Below, one piece after another: positions 10,583 to 19,617 of a DNA stretch of 64,000 nt (its first letter is position 1; each line of letters opens with the position of its first letter). Made by a program: the position numbers and the translations under genes. This stretch comes from CAVSJA01 sp963728145 (GTDB lineage Bacteria > Bacteroidota > Bacteroidia > Chitinophagales > Chitinophagaceae). Location: assembly GCA_963728145.1 (NCBI GenBank), contig CAVSJA010000007.1:62001-126000 (forward strand), given 5' to 3'. The notes under the pieces were generated by a model. It was not told where the DNA came from, ran no database searches, and saw only the letters and a program-made list of their open reading frames with translations.

Positions 10583-11454
10583 TACTTCTTCATCACTCTG
10601 GCAACAGTCATCCCAATATCCGCCGGGCTTTGTGCAACATGAATGCCGCATTCGGCCATAATTTTCATCTTGGCTTCAGCGGTATCATCGGCACCGCCGA
10701 TGATTGCACCGGCATGACCCATTCTTCTGCCGGCAGGAGCAGTTTGTCCGGCGATAAATCCTATGACAGGTTTCTTTGCGTTGTCTTTGTACCAATGAGC
10801 AGCTTCGGCTTCCATCCCGCCACCGATTTCACCAATCATTACAATTCCATCAGTATCGGGGTCGGCCATGAAAGCTTGCAGAGCTTCTTTTGTTGTGGTG
10901 CCAATGATGGGATCACCACCGATTCCAACAGCAGTTGAGATTCCTAATCCAGCCTTTGCAACCTGGTCGGATGCTTCATAAGTAAGCGTACCCGATTTCG
11001 AGATCACACCAATTCTTCCTTTCTTAAATACAAAACCAGGCATGATCCCAACTTTGCATTCATCGGCAGTAATCACACCGGGGCAATTAGGTCCAACCAA
11101 TCGGGTTGTTTTTCCCTGCAGGTAATGTTTTGCTTTAATCATATCCTGTACAGGTATTCCTTCAGTAATGCAAACCACCAGGCCAATGCCAGCATCAGCA
11201 GCTTCCATGATCGCATCCGCGGCGAATGCAGGTGGAACAAAGATGATGGTTACGTTTGCACCAGTTGATTTCACTGCTTCCGCTACTGTATTGAATACGG
11301 GCCGGTCGAGGTGCTGGGTTCCTCCTTTATTCGGGGTAACGCCACCCACTACATTGGTTCCATATTCAATCATCTGCGTTGCGTGAAATGTCCCTTCAGT
11401 TCCGGTAAATCCCTGTACAAGGATCTTTGAATTCTTATTTACAAAAATGCTCAT
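10582..11454 (-). CDS. sucD: Succinate-CoA ligase (ADP-forming) alpha subunit
   Basis: The 290-residue protein has the length and motifs of SucD: a CoA-binding Rossmann domain (KILVQGFTGTEGTFHATQMI) near the N-terminus and VGPNCPGVI. The phosphohistidine loop is in MGHAGAIIGG near residue 245. It forms the TCA-cycle enzyme converting succinyl-CoA to succinate with ATP or GTP formation, together with SucC, which is not in this window. A 58-codon upstream extension encoding LPIAHC repeats is translation of a tandem DNA repeat, so the start is placed at 11454 (MSIFVNKNSK). The promoter appears to use the edge of that repeat. Confidence 0.95.
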   Translation of the reverse strand: MSIFVNKNSKILVQGFTGTEGTFHATQMIEYGTNVVGGVTPNKGGTQHLDRPVFNTVAEAVKSTGANVTIIFVPPAFAADAIMEAADAGIGLVVCITEGIPVQDMIKAKHYLQGKTTRLVGPNCPGVITADECKVGIMPGFVFKKGRIGVISKSGTLTYEASDQVAKAGLGISTAVGIGGDPIIGTTTKEALQAFMADPDTDGIVMIGEIGGGMEAEAAHWYKDNAKKPVIGFIAGQTAPAGRRMGHAGAIIGGADDTAEAKMKIMAECGIHVAQSPADIGMTVARVMKK

Positions 11455-11471
11455 CGTTTTAAAGATTGCGG

Positions 11472-11501
11472 CAAAAGTAAGAGATAATAAGCAATGGGCA
11501 A
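11472..11501 (-). promoter_or_regulatory. sucD promoter, TTG-N19-TACTTTTG, -33 box inside the repeat
   Basis: On the minus strand TACTTTTG (11479 to 11472) is an exact match to the Bacteroidota -7 consensus TAnnTTTG. A TTG at 11501-11499 sits 19 bases upstream, the expected -33 spacing. That TTG is part of the heptamer array TTGCCCA. Transcription would start about 10 bases before the sucD ATG. Confidence 0.5.
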
Positions 11502-11672
11502 TAGGCAATGGGCAATGGGCAATGGGCAATAGGCAATGGGCAATAGGCAATGGGCAATGGGTAATGGGTAATGGGCAATGGGCAATGGGCAATGGATTAA
11601 TTGACAAGTTCGCGAATTGATTTGACAATTGCCTATTGCCTATTGCCTATTGCTTATTGCCTATTGCCTATT
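11491..11672. repeat. GGCAATG/GGCAATA heptamer array, inverted pair
   Basis: Fifteen tandem heptamers GCAATGG/GCAATAG fill 11491-11595. After a 32-bp loop (11596-11627) the inverted form ATTGCCT continues for about six units (11628-11672), ending 2 bp from the stop codon of the DUF4198 gene. The array fills the gap between that stop and the sucD promoter. Confidence 0.95.
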
Positions 11673-11674
11673 TG

Positions 11675-12478
11675 TTATCTGGTGTACCCGAAAGTCAGCG
11701 ATCCCCAATAACTCTGCCAATGCGCATCGTTGCCATCGGGAAGTCGGATCATTTTGACCGTACTGATCATCCAGGATCCGATTGCCTTTACATGAAACCT
11801 GACCTCACCGTTTTCATTGCTAACCAGTTCAATTTTTTCGGTTTCGTTATTTACCCTGTGCCAGACCTTAACCATCGAATTTGATAGTGGCTTTTTTTGG
11901 AAAAGAATTCTGACTGTGAGGGTATCTCCTCTTTTGAATTTATATGGATTTGATAAGGGAATGATATCAACCGGTAGGTTGGTTTGTTTTTTATGAATGC
12001 TATTGATATGATCGCCTACCTGAAAAAGGGTTTTTACACTGCGTTGATAGTTTTCTCTCCCTATCGAATCCGTTTCATTGTTTGCATTTCGATAATCGAT
12101 TGCATCCTGGATTCCATCTTCTTTCAGATAAGCGAGAAATTCATCGGGCTTTAACTCGATGTGTTTATTGGTGGAATTATATGTGATCATATAAGTTCCT
12201 TCCTCATGTATTGAAAATTGAAGTGAATCGCCAACTTCTTCACTCACCTGGGGACTCAAATCATCAGTTACATCATGAAGATGCAAGTGAAAGCTTTGAA
12301 CGCTTTGGTTATTGCCCGTCCAGTTTTCACCTTCAAAATTCTCCCCAACCAACAATCGAAGATTCACATCATCGCCTGCCTTGTAAATGAATTTATCAGG
12401 CTGCAACCAGAATTCGTGCGACATGAGCATAGTAGCCAACCCAAGAAGAACAACAAATACAATATGCGAATGCTTCAT
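11675..12478 (-). CDS. DUF4198 domain secreted protein
   Basis: A 267-residue protein with a short signal peptide (MKHSHIVFVVLLGLATMLMS) followed at once by HEFWLQPDKFIYKAGDDVNLRLLVGENFEG. That opening is characteristic of DUF4198 (COG5266), proteins sometimes linked to periplasmic cobalt or nickel uptake. The C-terminal half (RGDTLTVRILFQKKPLSNSMVKVWHR, then NENGEVRFHVKAIGSWMI) is an Ig-like domain typical of the family. The early His-Glu pair could bind a metal, but no metal transporter is adjacent, so the role is open. Confidence 0.8.
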   Translation of the reverse strand: MKHSHIVFVVLLGLATMLMSHEFWLQPDKFIYKAGDDVNLRLLVGENFEGENWTGNNQSVQSFHLHLHDVTDDLSPQVSEEVGDSLQFSIHEEGTYMITYNSTNKHIELKPDEFLAYLKEDGIQDAIDYRNANNETDSIGRENYQRSVKTLFQVGDHINSIHKKQTNLPVDIIPLSNPYKFKRGDTLTVRILFQKKPLSNSMVKVWHRVNNETEKIELVSNENGEVRFHVKAIGSWMISTVKMIRLPDGNDAHWQSYWGSLTFGYTR

Positions 12479-12587
12479 AAAGCGAATTACCTAATAATTC
12501 CTCAATTCGGTTAATTGAATTGATAACAATTAAAGTTAAATGTGAATAAATTGGTTAGATAATTTTAATGACTTCTTACAAGCTCGC

Positions 12588-12612
12588 TATTGCCCATTGC
12601 CCATTGCCTATT
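12588..12612. repeat. Short ATTGCCC heptamer tract at ABC-gene stop
   Basis: About three and a half units of ATTGCCC/ATTGCCT end 1 bp before the stop codon of the ATP-binding protein gene. It is the same family as the array at 11491-11672, without a clear partner arm. The rest of the gap 12479-12587 is AT-rich and shows no gene. Confidence 0.8.
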
Positions 12613-12613
12613 A

Positions 12614-13426
12614 CTATTTGTTCAAGAGCTCATCCATATCGCGATCATTCGCGATCTTACCGCTGTGCTCGAGCATGCGCATGTCTTTGGCGTCTTTTAA
12701 GAATTCGGAAGCGAAGATGAATTCATTAAGGCGTTCGTTTTTGCTAAAGATAATTTCTTTGTTATTTCCTTCCCATTGTTTCTTGCCCTCATCCATATAT
12801 ATAATGTGATCTCCGATCTCCATCACACTATTCATGTCATGAGTGTTGACAATGGTGGTGATATTGTATTCCAAAGTGATCTCTTTGATCAGCTTATCGA
12901 TCAGGAGTGAGGTTTGAGGATCCAGGCCGGAATTTGGCTCGTCGCAAAAAAGAAATTTCGGGTTCAATACGATTGCGCGGGCAATGCCAACCCTTTTTTT
13001 CATACCGCCACTTAGTTCTGAAGGGAATTTTTTATTTGCATCTTTCAGGTTCACCCTATCCAATACTTCATTCACTCTTTTCAGTTTTTCAGGATATTTC
13101 CAGTCGGTGAACATATTGAGCGGGAACATTACATTCTTTTCAACATTTACGCTATCGAAAAGCGCTGATCCCTGGAATAGCATGCCGATCTGTTTGCGGA
13201 TCTCTCTTTTCCCTTCACTGCCTAGCTGAAAGAATTCTTCATTCTCATAGGACACTTCACCGCTATCAGGAGTAAGCAGACCTACCATACACTTCATCAA
13301 TACCGTTTTTCCACTACCGCTTGCACCAATGATGAGGTTGCATTTACCTGGATCAAATTTAGCGTCTACATCGTCAATCACAATCCTGTCGCCAAATCCT
13401 TTTTTGATATGTTTCAATACAATCAT
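12614..13426 (-). CDS. ABC transporter ATP-binding protein, Mla (phospholipid) type
   Basis: A 270-residue ATPase with Walker A GASGSGKT at residues 34-41, signature LSGGM at 138-142, Walker B FLFCDEPNSGLDP at 158-170 and the H-loop in TTIVNTHD. The sequence (GLLTPDSGEV, PLNMFTDWKYPEKLK, LSGGMKKRVGIARAI) fits the MlaF/Ttg2A group that drives lipid movement between inner and outer membrane. The next gene on the same strand, 15 bp upstream, encodes the MlaE-type permease, so they form one operon. An MlaD-type MCE protein is not in the window. Confidence 0.9.
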   Translation of the reverse strand: MIVLKHIKKGFGDRIVIDDVDAKFDPGKCNLIIGASGSGKTVLMKCMVGLLTPDSGEVSYENEEFFQLGSEGKREIRKQIGMLFQGSALFDSVNVEKNVMFPLNMFTDWKYPEKLKRVNEVLDRVNLKDANKKFPSELSGGMKKRVGIARAIVLNPKFLFCDEPNSGLDPQTSLLIDKLIKEITLEYNITTIVNTHDMNSVMEIGDHIIYMDEGKKQWEGNNKEIIFSKNERLNEFIFASEFLKDAKDMRMLEHSGKIANDRDMDELLNK

Positions 13427-13441
13427 TCGATATCCGGTGGT

Positions 13442-14185
13442 TTAAGTATCCAATAGTAACGCGGCAAGTATATAATCAGCAAATAATATTGCAACACAAC
13501 TCACGACTACCGCCTTTGTACTTGCTCTTCCTATTTCAAGCGCTCCTCCTCTAACGTGATATCCATAAAAAGCCGGTATGCTGGAAATAATAAAGGCAAA
13601 CGTATAGGCTTTTGCCATGGCAAAGACAACATTATAAGGAACGAAAGATTCCAACAGGCCCCTGTCGAACATATTAGCCGACATGATGCCTGAAAACACA
13701 ACAGCAAGCCTGCCACCCCAAATTCCAAGAGCAGTTGATACGATGACGAGTAATGGGATCATGATCAATGCCGCGAGTATTTTCGGAAGTACGAGGTAGG
13801 TCTTTGTATTAATGCCCATGATCTCAAGCGCATCGATCTGTTCACTTACCCGCATATTTCCCAATTCACTCGCGATCTTACTTCCTACAACACCGCCCAA
13901 CACAATACACACAAGTGTCGGAGCAAATTCCAGGATTACCGTATCCCTTACGATTTGTGCAATCGCAGTCTTGGGAATAAGGGGACTTACCAATTGATAA
14001 GCGGTTTGTAGTGCAGATACCGCTCCCATAAAAACTGAGATAATTACTACGATGCCAAGGGACCCAATACCAATCTCGGAACATTGGTGCATCAATTCCT
14101 TCCAGTACATTTTCATGTTTTCAGGCCTGGAGAACATCCCCTTGATCATCAAAAGGTACCGGCCAAATTCTGTAAAGAATGTCAC
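13442..14185 (-). CDS. MlaE-type ABC transporter permease
   Basis: A 247-residue membrane protein with several hydrophobic helices and MlaE family hallmarks: GSLGIVVIISVFMGAVSALQTAYQL, the EFAPTLVCIVLGGVVGSKIASELGNMRVSEQIDALEIMGI core (read as two adjoining segments), then LVLPKILAALIMIPLL. It is the channel partner of the ATPase encoded just downstream and probably moves phospholipids across the periplasm to keep outer-membrane asymmetry. The gene order permease-ATPase is usual in Bacteroidota. Confidence 0.92.
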   Translation of the reverse strand: MTFFTEFGRYLLMIKGMFSRPENMKMYWKELMHQCSEIGIGSLGIVVIISVFMGAVSALQTAYQLVSPLIPKTAIAQIVRDTVILEFAPTLVCIVLGGVVGSKIASELGNMRVSEQIDALEIMGINTKTYLVLPKILAALIMIPLLVIVSTALGIWGGRLAVVFSGIMSANMFDRGLLESFVPYNVVFAMAKAYTFAFIISSIPAFYGYHVRGGALEIGRASTKAVVVSCVAILFADYILAALLLDT

Positions 14186-14240
14186 GTAGGATTAGTGTTT
14201 TTTGTGGAGTGAAGTTAGTTGTTTATGATGATATGGTTAT

Positions 14241-14387
14241 TTAGTTGACTGGTTGATTGGTTGATTGGTTAATTAGTTAATTGGTTGATTAGTTGATAAC
14301 GTAAGAACTTTTATATTATTGAGATAACATCCCTTGTAAACCCTGTCAACCTTGTCAACCCTGTCAACCTCGTCAACCCCATCAACC
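14241..14387. repeat. GGTTGATTA-type tandem tract facing a CTGTCAACC tandem tract at maeB stop
   Basis: Bases 14241-14297 hold degenerate GGTTGATTA/GGTTAATTA repeats. Bases 14341-14387 hold CCTGTCAAC/CTTGTCAAC nonamers that run straight into the maeB stop codon at 14388-14390. The two tracts are roughly complementary in the GGTTGA/TCAACC core. Confidence 0.8.
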
Positions 14388-16733
14388 CTACACCTGCTTA
14401 TTCGCCTTCCTAAACCTCTTCCACCACGGTGACTTCTTAATCATCTCGTCGATGGAGGTCTTTGATTTTAGTTGGGCGTCGATCACGGCGATCAGCGCCA
14501 TATTAACGATACTTCTAACGGAGCTACCCAGTTGAAATACATGTACCGGTTTTTTCAATCCAAGCAGGATCGGTCCAATCGCATCTGCATCGCCTACTTC
14601 CTTCAATAAATTATATGCCACATTACCCGAAGCAAGATTGGGGAAGATCAGGGTGTTTACATCCTTATCAGCCAGTTCACTAAAAGGATAATTTTCCTTA
14701 AGTAGATCACTATTAAAGGCAAGACTCACCTGCATTTCTCCATCAACAATAAGTGATGGATTTTTTCTTTTCACGATCTCTCTTGCTTCTGCCACCAGTT
14801 GCGCTTCCGGAGAATTGCTGCTGCCGAAATTGGAATAGCTCAACATGGCAATACGCGGGATAAGGTTAAAATGTCTTACTTCTTTTGCCACCAACAGCGT
14901 TATTTCAGCAAGTTCTTCAGCCGTTGGATTAAAGTTTACCGTAGTATCTGCGAGGAATAAGGGTCCTCTTTTGGTAAGCAACAGGTACATCCCCGCAATC
15001 TTTTCTACTCCTTCTTCCGTTCCGATAATCTGTATCGCCGGACGAATTGTTTCTGCATAATTCTTTGTAAGGCCAGAGATCATTGCATCTGCATCACCTG
15101 TTTCCACCATCATGCAACCATAATTGTTACGATCACGCATTGATTTGTTCGATTCGTACTGATTAATCCCTTTGCGATTGCGTTTTGCAAAGAACAGTTC
15201 ACCATATTCCTTTCGTTTATCTTCCTGCTCTTCATCCTGCGGATCGATAATGGGTAAACCTTCGATATCAATATTATTATTAGCAGCAATCTCACGTATC
15301 TTCTTTTCATTACCCAATAGAATTGGATAAGCAATTCCTTCATCAAAAATGATCTGCGCAGTCTTTAATATTTTTAGATTATCTGCTTCTGCAAAAACAA
15401 TGCGTTTTGGATCACGACGGGCTTTATTACCAAGGATGCGCATGATCTGGTTATCCAAACCAAGCCGTTTATTAAGCTCAATCGCATACTGATCCCAGTT
15501 GGTAATGGTAGTATGCGCTACACCACTTTCCATTGCTGCTTTGGCAACGGCCGGAGCTACCGTAGACAATAATCTTGGATCAAGTGGTTTTGGAATAATA
15601 TAATTCGGACCAAATGAAATGGTCTTTTCATTGTAAGCAATGTTCACAATATCAGGAACAGGAGTTTTTGCCAGTTCAGCCAGTGCTTTTACAGCAGCCA
15701 GTTTCATTGCTTCATTGATCTGCGTTGCACGAACATCCAATGCACCGCGGAAAATAAAGGGAAATCCCAGTACATTATTTACCTGGTTGGGATAATCACT
15801 TCGACCCGTTGCCATGATAATATCCTTCCGGGCACCGGTCGCCGCTTCCCAACTGATTTCGGGATCAGGATTGGCCATTGCAAATACGATAGGATTCTTC
15901 GCCATGCTCTTCACCATTTCTTCGGTAAGAACATTTCCAATACTTAAGCCAATGAATACATCTGCATCTTTCAATGCTTCCGCGAGAGTGAGATCTGGTT
16001 TGCGGGGGAAAGCAAATTTAGCTTTGTTTTCATCCAGGTCGGTGCGATCGTTATGAATCACACCCTTTCTATCAAATACGATAAAATTTTCTCGCTTTGC
16101 ACCCAATGCCTCATACAAATAAATACAGGCCATTGCTGCGGCACCGGCGCCATTCACGACAAACTTTGCCTTTTCAATTTTTTTCTTTTGGATTTCTAAC
16201 GCATTCAGCAATGCGGCAGCGCTGATGATGGCCGTGCCATGCTGGTCGTCATGCATCACCGGTATCTTCATTTCTTCCTTCAGCCGCTTTTCTATATAAA
16301 AACATTCAGGTGCTTTGATATCTTCAAGGTTGATTCCGCCAAATGTTGGTTCGAGCGCTTTTACGATCTGTACAAATTTTTCCGGATCCTTTTCGTTGAT
16401 CTCGATATCGAATACATCGATATCTGCAAATATTTTGAACAATACGCCCTTTCCTTCCATCACCGGCTTTCCGGCTTCAGGACCGATATCGCCCAAACCC
16501 AAAACAGCCGTTCCATTGCTGATCACTCCAACAAGGTTTCCTTTGGCTGTGTACTTATAAACATTTTCAGGATTGGCGGCAATTTCCTTACAGGGTTCTG
16601 CAACACCAGGCGAATAGGCAAGTGAAAGGTCGCGTTGAGTTTTGGCTTCTTTGGTTGGAACTACTTCAATTTTTCCCGGTCTTCCTTTTGAATGATACTC
16701 CAGTGCCTGTTCTCTTCTAAGTTCTTTTTTCAT
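14388..16733 (-). CDS. maeB: NADP-dependent malic enzyme with phosphotransacetylase-like domain
   Basis: The 781-residue product is a two-domain MaeB. The malic N-terminal domain (SLAYSPGVAEPCKEIAANP), the substrate/metal region MHDDQHGTAI and the dinucleotide-binding VVNGAGAAAMACIYLYEA lie in the first 430 residues. The rest is a phosphotransacetylase-like domain (for example ADTTVNFNPTAEELAEI and IFPNLASGNVAYNLL). Malic enzyme oxidatively decarboxylates malate to pyruvate with NADPH; the second domain is usually regulatory and not catalytic. It is a single-gene unit with repeats on both sides. Confidence 0.95.
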   Translation of the reverse strand: MKKELRREQALEYHSKGRPGKIEVVPTKEAKTQRDLSLAYSPGVAEPCKEIAANPENVYKYTAKGNLVGVISNGTAVLGLGDIGPEAGKPVMEGKGVLFKIFADIDVFDIEINEKDPEKFVQIVKALEPTFGGINLEDIKAPECFYIEKRLKEEMKIPVMHDDQHGTAIISAAALLNALEIQKKKIEKAKFVVNGAGAAAMACIYLYEALGAKRENFIVFDRKGVIHNDRTDLDENKAKFAFPRKPDLTLAEALKDADVFIGLSIGNVLTEEMVKSMAKNPIVFAMANPDPEISWEAATGARKDIIMATGRSDYPNQVNNVLGFPFIFRGALDVRATQINEAMKLAAVKALAELAKTPVPDIVNIAYNEKTISFGPNYIIPKPLDPRLLSTVAPAVAKAAMESGVAHTTITNWDQYAIELNKRLGLDNQIMRILGNKARRDPKRIVFAEADNLKILKTAQIIFDEGIAYPILLGNEKKIREIAANNNIDIEGLPIIDPQDEEQEDKRKEYGELFFAKRNRKGINQYESNKSMRDRNNYGCMMVETGDADAMISGLTKNYAETIRPAIQIIGTEEGVEKIAGMYLLLTKRGPLFLADTTVNFNPTAEELAEITLLVAKEVRHFNLIPRIAMLSYSNFGSSNSPEAQLVAEAREIVKRKNPSLIVDGEMQVSLAFNSDLLKENYPFSELADKDVNTLIFPNLASGNVAYNLLKEVGDADAIGPILLGLKKPVHVFQLGSSVRSIVNMALIAVIDAQLKSKTSIDEMIKKSPWWKRFRKANKQV

Positions 16734-16858
16734 GTGTAAATTTTCCGTTAGGGAATAAGGTCAGGTAAAAACATATCCGGCACCCTTTCAGGTGTTTACC
16801 ATCGATCTTCCCAAGCAAACAGGGCCGCAAATTACGAAATAGTCTGATAGTCAGGGAT

Positions 16859-17078
16859 GAGGAGTCGGGAGTCAGTAGTCAGGAGTCAGGAGTCAGGAGT
16901 CGGGAGTCGGGAGTCGGGAGTCAATACAATAATCAATAATCAATAAATAATAATTAATAATCGAGGAACATCACGAATTTTCAAATTCATCATGCTGTAA
17001 CAATTATTGATTATTGATTATTGTTTGTTGTATGTTGCGACTGACTCCTGACTCCCGACTCCTGACTCCCGACTCCCG
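16859..17078. repeat. GGAGTCG and AATAATC nested inverted arrays
   Basis: From outside in: GGAGTCG/GGAGTCA heptamers (16859-16923) pair with CGACTCC/TGACTCC heptamers (17041-17078), and AATAATC/AATAATT (16924-16961) pairs with ATTGATT tracts (17003-17027). The whole could fold as a hairpin of over 200 bases. It fills most of the 379-bp gap between the maeB and 17113 starts; 16734-16858 holds no gene. Confidence 0.9.
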
Positions 17079-17112
17079 AAATAGTCCTACTTTGAGTCTT
17101 CAAAACATTTTT

Positions 17113-17562
17113 ATGAAAAGATACCTCTTCACCCTGATCTTATTGGCAACTGCAGCCGTTGCGAGTGCACAGCAATGCACTAAGAAGTATAAAATGACAA
17201 CAGAAAGAACGCATCAGGTTGCTCCGGATGGATCAGAGGGTGATGATCTTCCCCTAAGCGTAAATATTACTCTTTCAAAAGACAGCATAATTGTTATGAT
17301 CACTACTCCGGATGGTACGGAAATTACGCTTAAGGGTGTGCATAAGGAGACAGAATGTAAAATGAATGCCGACTATTCAGAAGGCACCATTGATTATAAA
17401 ACTGACGCAGAAATAAATCGCAGTAATGGTGAATCAAGAACCTCGAAAATGTTGTTCAAGCTGGAAAGCAAAGGCGGAAAATTCAAAATATACGGCAACC
17501 CCGAAGATGAGCAACAGGAGAAGGTTTGTTTTGTTATAAAAGATAAAGAAGAAGTTAAATAG
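17113..17562 (+). CDS. Small secreted protein of unknown function
   Basis: A 149-residue protein with a clear signal peptide (MKRYLFTLILLATAAVASAQQ) and a beta-rich, charged mature part (KMTTERTHQVAPDGSEGDD, CKMNADYSEGTIDYKTDAE). Cysteines occur early (QQCTKKY), in the middle and near the end (EKVCFVIKD). No family is recognised. An upstream in-frame extension is translation of the heptamer array, so the start is at 17113. The stop codon TAG (17560-17562) is also the first unit of a GGCAATG array. Confidence 0.7.
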   Translation: MKRYLFTLILLATAAVASAQQCTKKYKMTTERTHQVAPDGSEGDDLPLSVNITLSKDSIIVMITTPDGTEITLKGVHKETECKMNADYSEGTIDYKTDAEINRSNGESRTSKMLFKLESKGGKFKIYGNPEDEQQEKVCFVIKDKEEVK

Positions 17563-17594
17563 GCAATGGGCAATGGGCAATAGGCAATGGGCAA
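17560..17594. repeat. GGCAATG tandem array overlapping a stop codon
   Basis: About five units of GGCAATG/GGCAATA begin inside the TAG stop codon of the secreted protein. This is the family seen at 11491-11672. Confidence 0.85.
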
Positions 17595-17621
17595 AGTTTA
17601 TTATTCACCATTGACCATTCA

Positions 17622-19454
17622 CTATTTCACTACCGACAATTCAATATGCGAAGGAAACTCCACGCTTCGGTGAACTTTATGTGTTGCTTTGATAAAGTCT
17701 GATTCTGTTGCTTGAAAAATATTTGCAACATACTTCTGCGGATTTCGATCGATGATAGGGAACCATGTACTTTGCACCTGCACCATTATGCGATGTCCGG
17801 CCTTAAATACGTGATTGATACTATGCAGATCGATTGAATAAGATTCTACTGCTCCTGGTTTTACCGATTCGGGCTTTTCAAAACTCTTGCGATATCTTCC
17901 TCTAAATACATCATTGGCGATCATTAACTGATAGCCTTTCATTTTTGGATCTACATGATCATCCGGATAGACATCAATCAATTTTACGATCCAGTCTGCA
18001 TCTGTACCGGACGTAGATGCAAATAATTTAGCCAACAGATCGCCTGTAACCGTTAAGTCATTTTTCAACGGATCACTTTGCCAACTCAAAACATCTGAAC
18101 GTCCTTTTAAAAATCGTTGATCTTCGGTAAGCCAGGTAAACCACTTGGAGCCTTGTCCATAAGTTGGTTGAATTGGCCTCGGCCGATAAGGAACCGGATT
18201 AGATGGATCGGAAATAAAACTATCGGCCTGGTTTATTCCAGCTTCGACAGGTTTGTCAAACGATAGCTTTCCATTTGGATGCATGTATAAATTCATTTTC
18301 ATGGATTCCGCAGGAGGCCAGTCATCATATGTTTTCCATTCATTGCTTCCGGTTTGAAAAGTGATGGCTTCCGCAAATTTTCCATCACCCTTTCCTTTTA
18401 AATAATAGGCAAACCATGGCGCCTGAATTTCTTTACGATATTTTTCTCCTGTATTTGAACCAAACTGCAGGTTACCTAATTTATTACCCGGGCCCCAGGC
18501 CCATCCTCCATGATTCCATGGCCCAATGACAATATGATTTTTGTTAAATTGATCTTTTTTCTCCCAGAGTTCGTAAGCTCTTTGTGGTCCGTAAAAATCC
18601 TCCTGGTCCCACCAACCGGCAACATTCATAATATGCACGCGTGGTGAATCAAGCCGATAGTCGAGTGATTGCTTTTGCCAGAAACTATCGTAATTGGGAT
18701 GACTTACATAATTATTCCAGGTCGGGATCTTATTGTGAAAATGTTTTTTATTGACGTTTGAAAGCGGGCCAAGATCAAGATACCATTGATAAGTATCATT
18801 GGTCTTGAATTGAAAGAGGCTATCTGTTTTGCCGGCTTCTTCCATAAATGCATACTCGAAGGCATAACTGAGCCGGAATGCACCGTTATGATGGAAGTCA
18901 TCGCCGATATACATATCTGCAGGAGATGCCTGTTCCGAAACAGCGACCAATGCAGGATGAGGGTCTATTGCACCCATCACAGTCGTCCAACCATCATAGG
19001 AAATACCATACATGCCAACCTTGCCGTTATTGTTTTTTATGTTTTTTAACAACCATTCAATCGTATCATAGGTATCTGTGCTTTCATCAATGGCCTTTGA
19101 GTCTTTTTTATCGCGGGTGAAACGTTGCATTTCAAATCTCCCTTCGCTCTTGTATCTTCCGCGGATATCCTGGTAAACGAAAATATAGCCATCGGCTGCC
19201 ATATCTTTTATGTAATCATTTCGCAGAGGATTTCCGGTATGACTTACACCATAGGGGGTCCTTAAAAATAGAAAAGGATATGTAGTTGAGCTGTTTTTTG
19301 GTTGAAAGATCACCGTATTCAACTTCACTCCATCCCGCATGGAGATCATTACTTCCATTTTGTCATATCCATCCTGACCCTCTTGCGCAAAAATTGGGGT
19401 CGCAACTAATACAAAGAGAATTGTTCGTACGAGGCGTAAAAATGACTTTTCCAT
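17622..19454 (-). CDS. CocE/NonD-family alpha/beta hydrolase (X-Pro dipeptidyl-peptidase-like), secreted
   Basis: The 610-residue protein has a signal peptide (MEKSFLRLVRTILFVLVATPIFA) and an S15/CocE catalytic domain. The nucleophile elbow GMYGISYDGW has its serine near residue 152, and VYQDIRGRYKSEG is the usual oxyanion-side motif. Downstream are the histidine-containing IVIGPWNHGGW region and the jelly-roll C-terminal domain (PSNPVPYRPRP, DVLSWQSDPL, FKAGHRIMVQVQSTWFPIIDRNPQ). Relatives cleave X-Pro peptides, esters or glutaryl-amide bonds; the substrate is not predictable. The start at 19454 sets the signal peptide at the N-terminus. Confidence 0.9.
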   Translation of the reverse strand: MEKSFLRLVRTILFVLVATPIFAQEGQDGYDKMEVMISMRDGVKLNTVIFQPKNSSTTYPFLFLRTPYGVSHTGNPLRNDYIKDMAADGYIFVYQDIRGRYKSEGRFEMQRFTRDKKDSKAIDESTDTYDTIEWLLKNIKNNNGKVGMYGISYDGWTTVMGAIDPHPALVAVSEQASPADMYIGDDFHHNGAFRLSYAFEYAFMEEAGKTDSLFQFKTNDTYQWYLDLGPLSNVNKKHFHNKIPTWNNYVSHPNYDSFWQKQSLDYRLDSPRVHIMNVAGWWDQEDFYGPQRAYELWEKKDQFNKNHIVIGPWNHGGWAWGPGNKLGNLQFGSNTGEKYRKEIQAPWFAYYLKGKGDGKFAEAITFQTGSNEWKTYDDWPPAESMKMNLYMHPNGKLSFDKPVEAGINQADSFISDPSNPVPYRPRPIQPTYGQGSKWFTWLTEDQRFLKGRSDVLSWQSDPLKNDLTVTGDLLAKLFASTSGTDADWIVKLIDVYPDDHVDPKMKGYQLMIANDVFRGRYRKSFEKPESVKPGAVESYSIDLHSINHVFKAGHRIMVQVQSTWFPIIDRNPQKYVANIFQATESDFIKATHKVHRSVEFPSHIELSVVK

Positions 19455-19550
19455 TACAGAAGGAGTTTGCTGAACCAAGTTAACAGTTTGGAAGCCGGTA
19501 AGGCCCGGCCTGCAATTTAAGGAGTTGTTAAATCAGCTTTCAAACTATAG

Positions 19551-19578
19551 TTTGGATAAAATATTGATGATAGGTTTG
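19551..19578 (+). promoter_or_regulatory. Possible promoter of the S41 protease gene
   Basis: TTTG (19551-19554) and TAGGTTTG (19571-19578) match the -33 and -7 boxes of Bacteroidota promoters with a 16-bp gap, slightly short. The ATG at 19618 would follow a leader of about 30 bases. Confidence 0.35.
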
Positions 19579-19617
19579 CCGTCTTTCCTTTTTAAAATCA
19601 ATTAATCAATAACATAC

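Noticed and set aside
11455..11628. 58-codon N-terminal extension of sucD with LPIAHC repeats
   Set aside because: It is translation of the GGCAATG heptamer array and lies upstream of the promoter; SucD is normally about 290 residues.
17014..17112. Upstream start for the secreted protein gene
   Set aside because: The added residues (TPDSRLLTPDSR) translate the GACTCC array and precede a clean signal peptide start.
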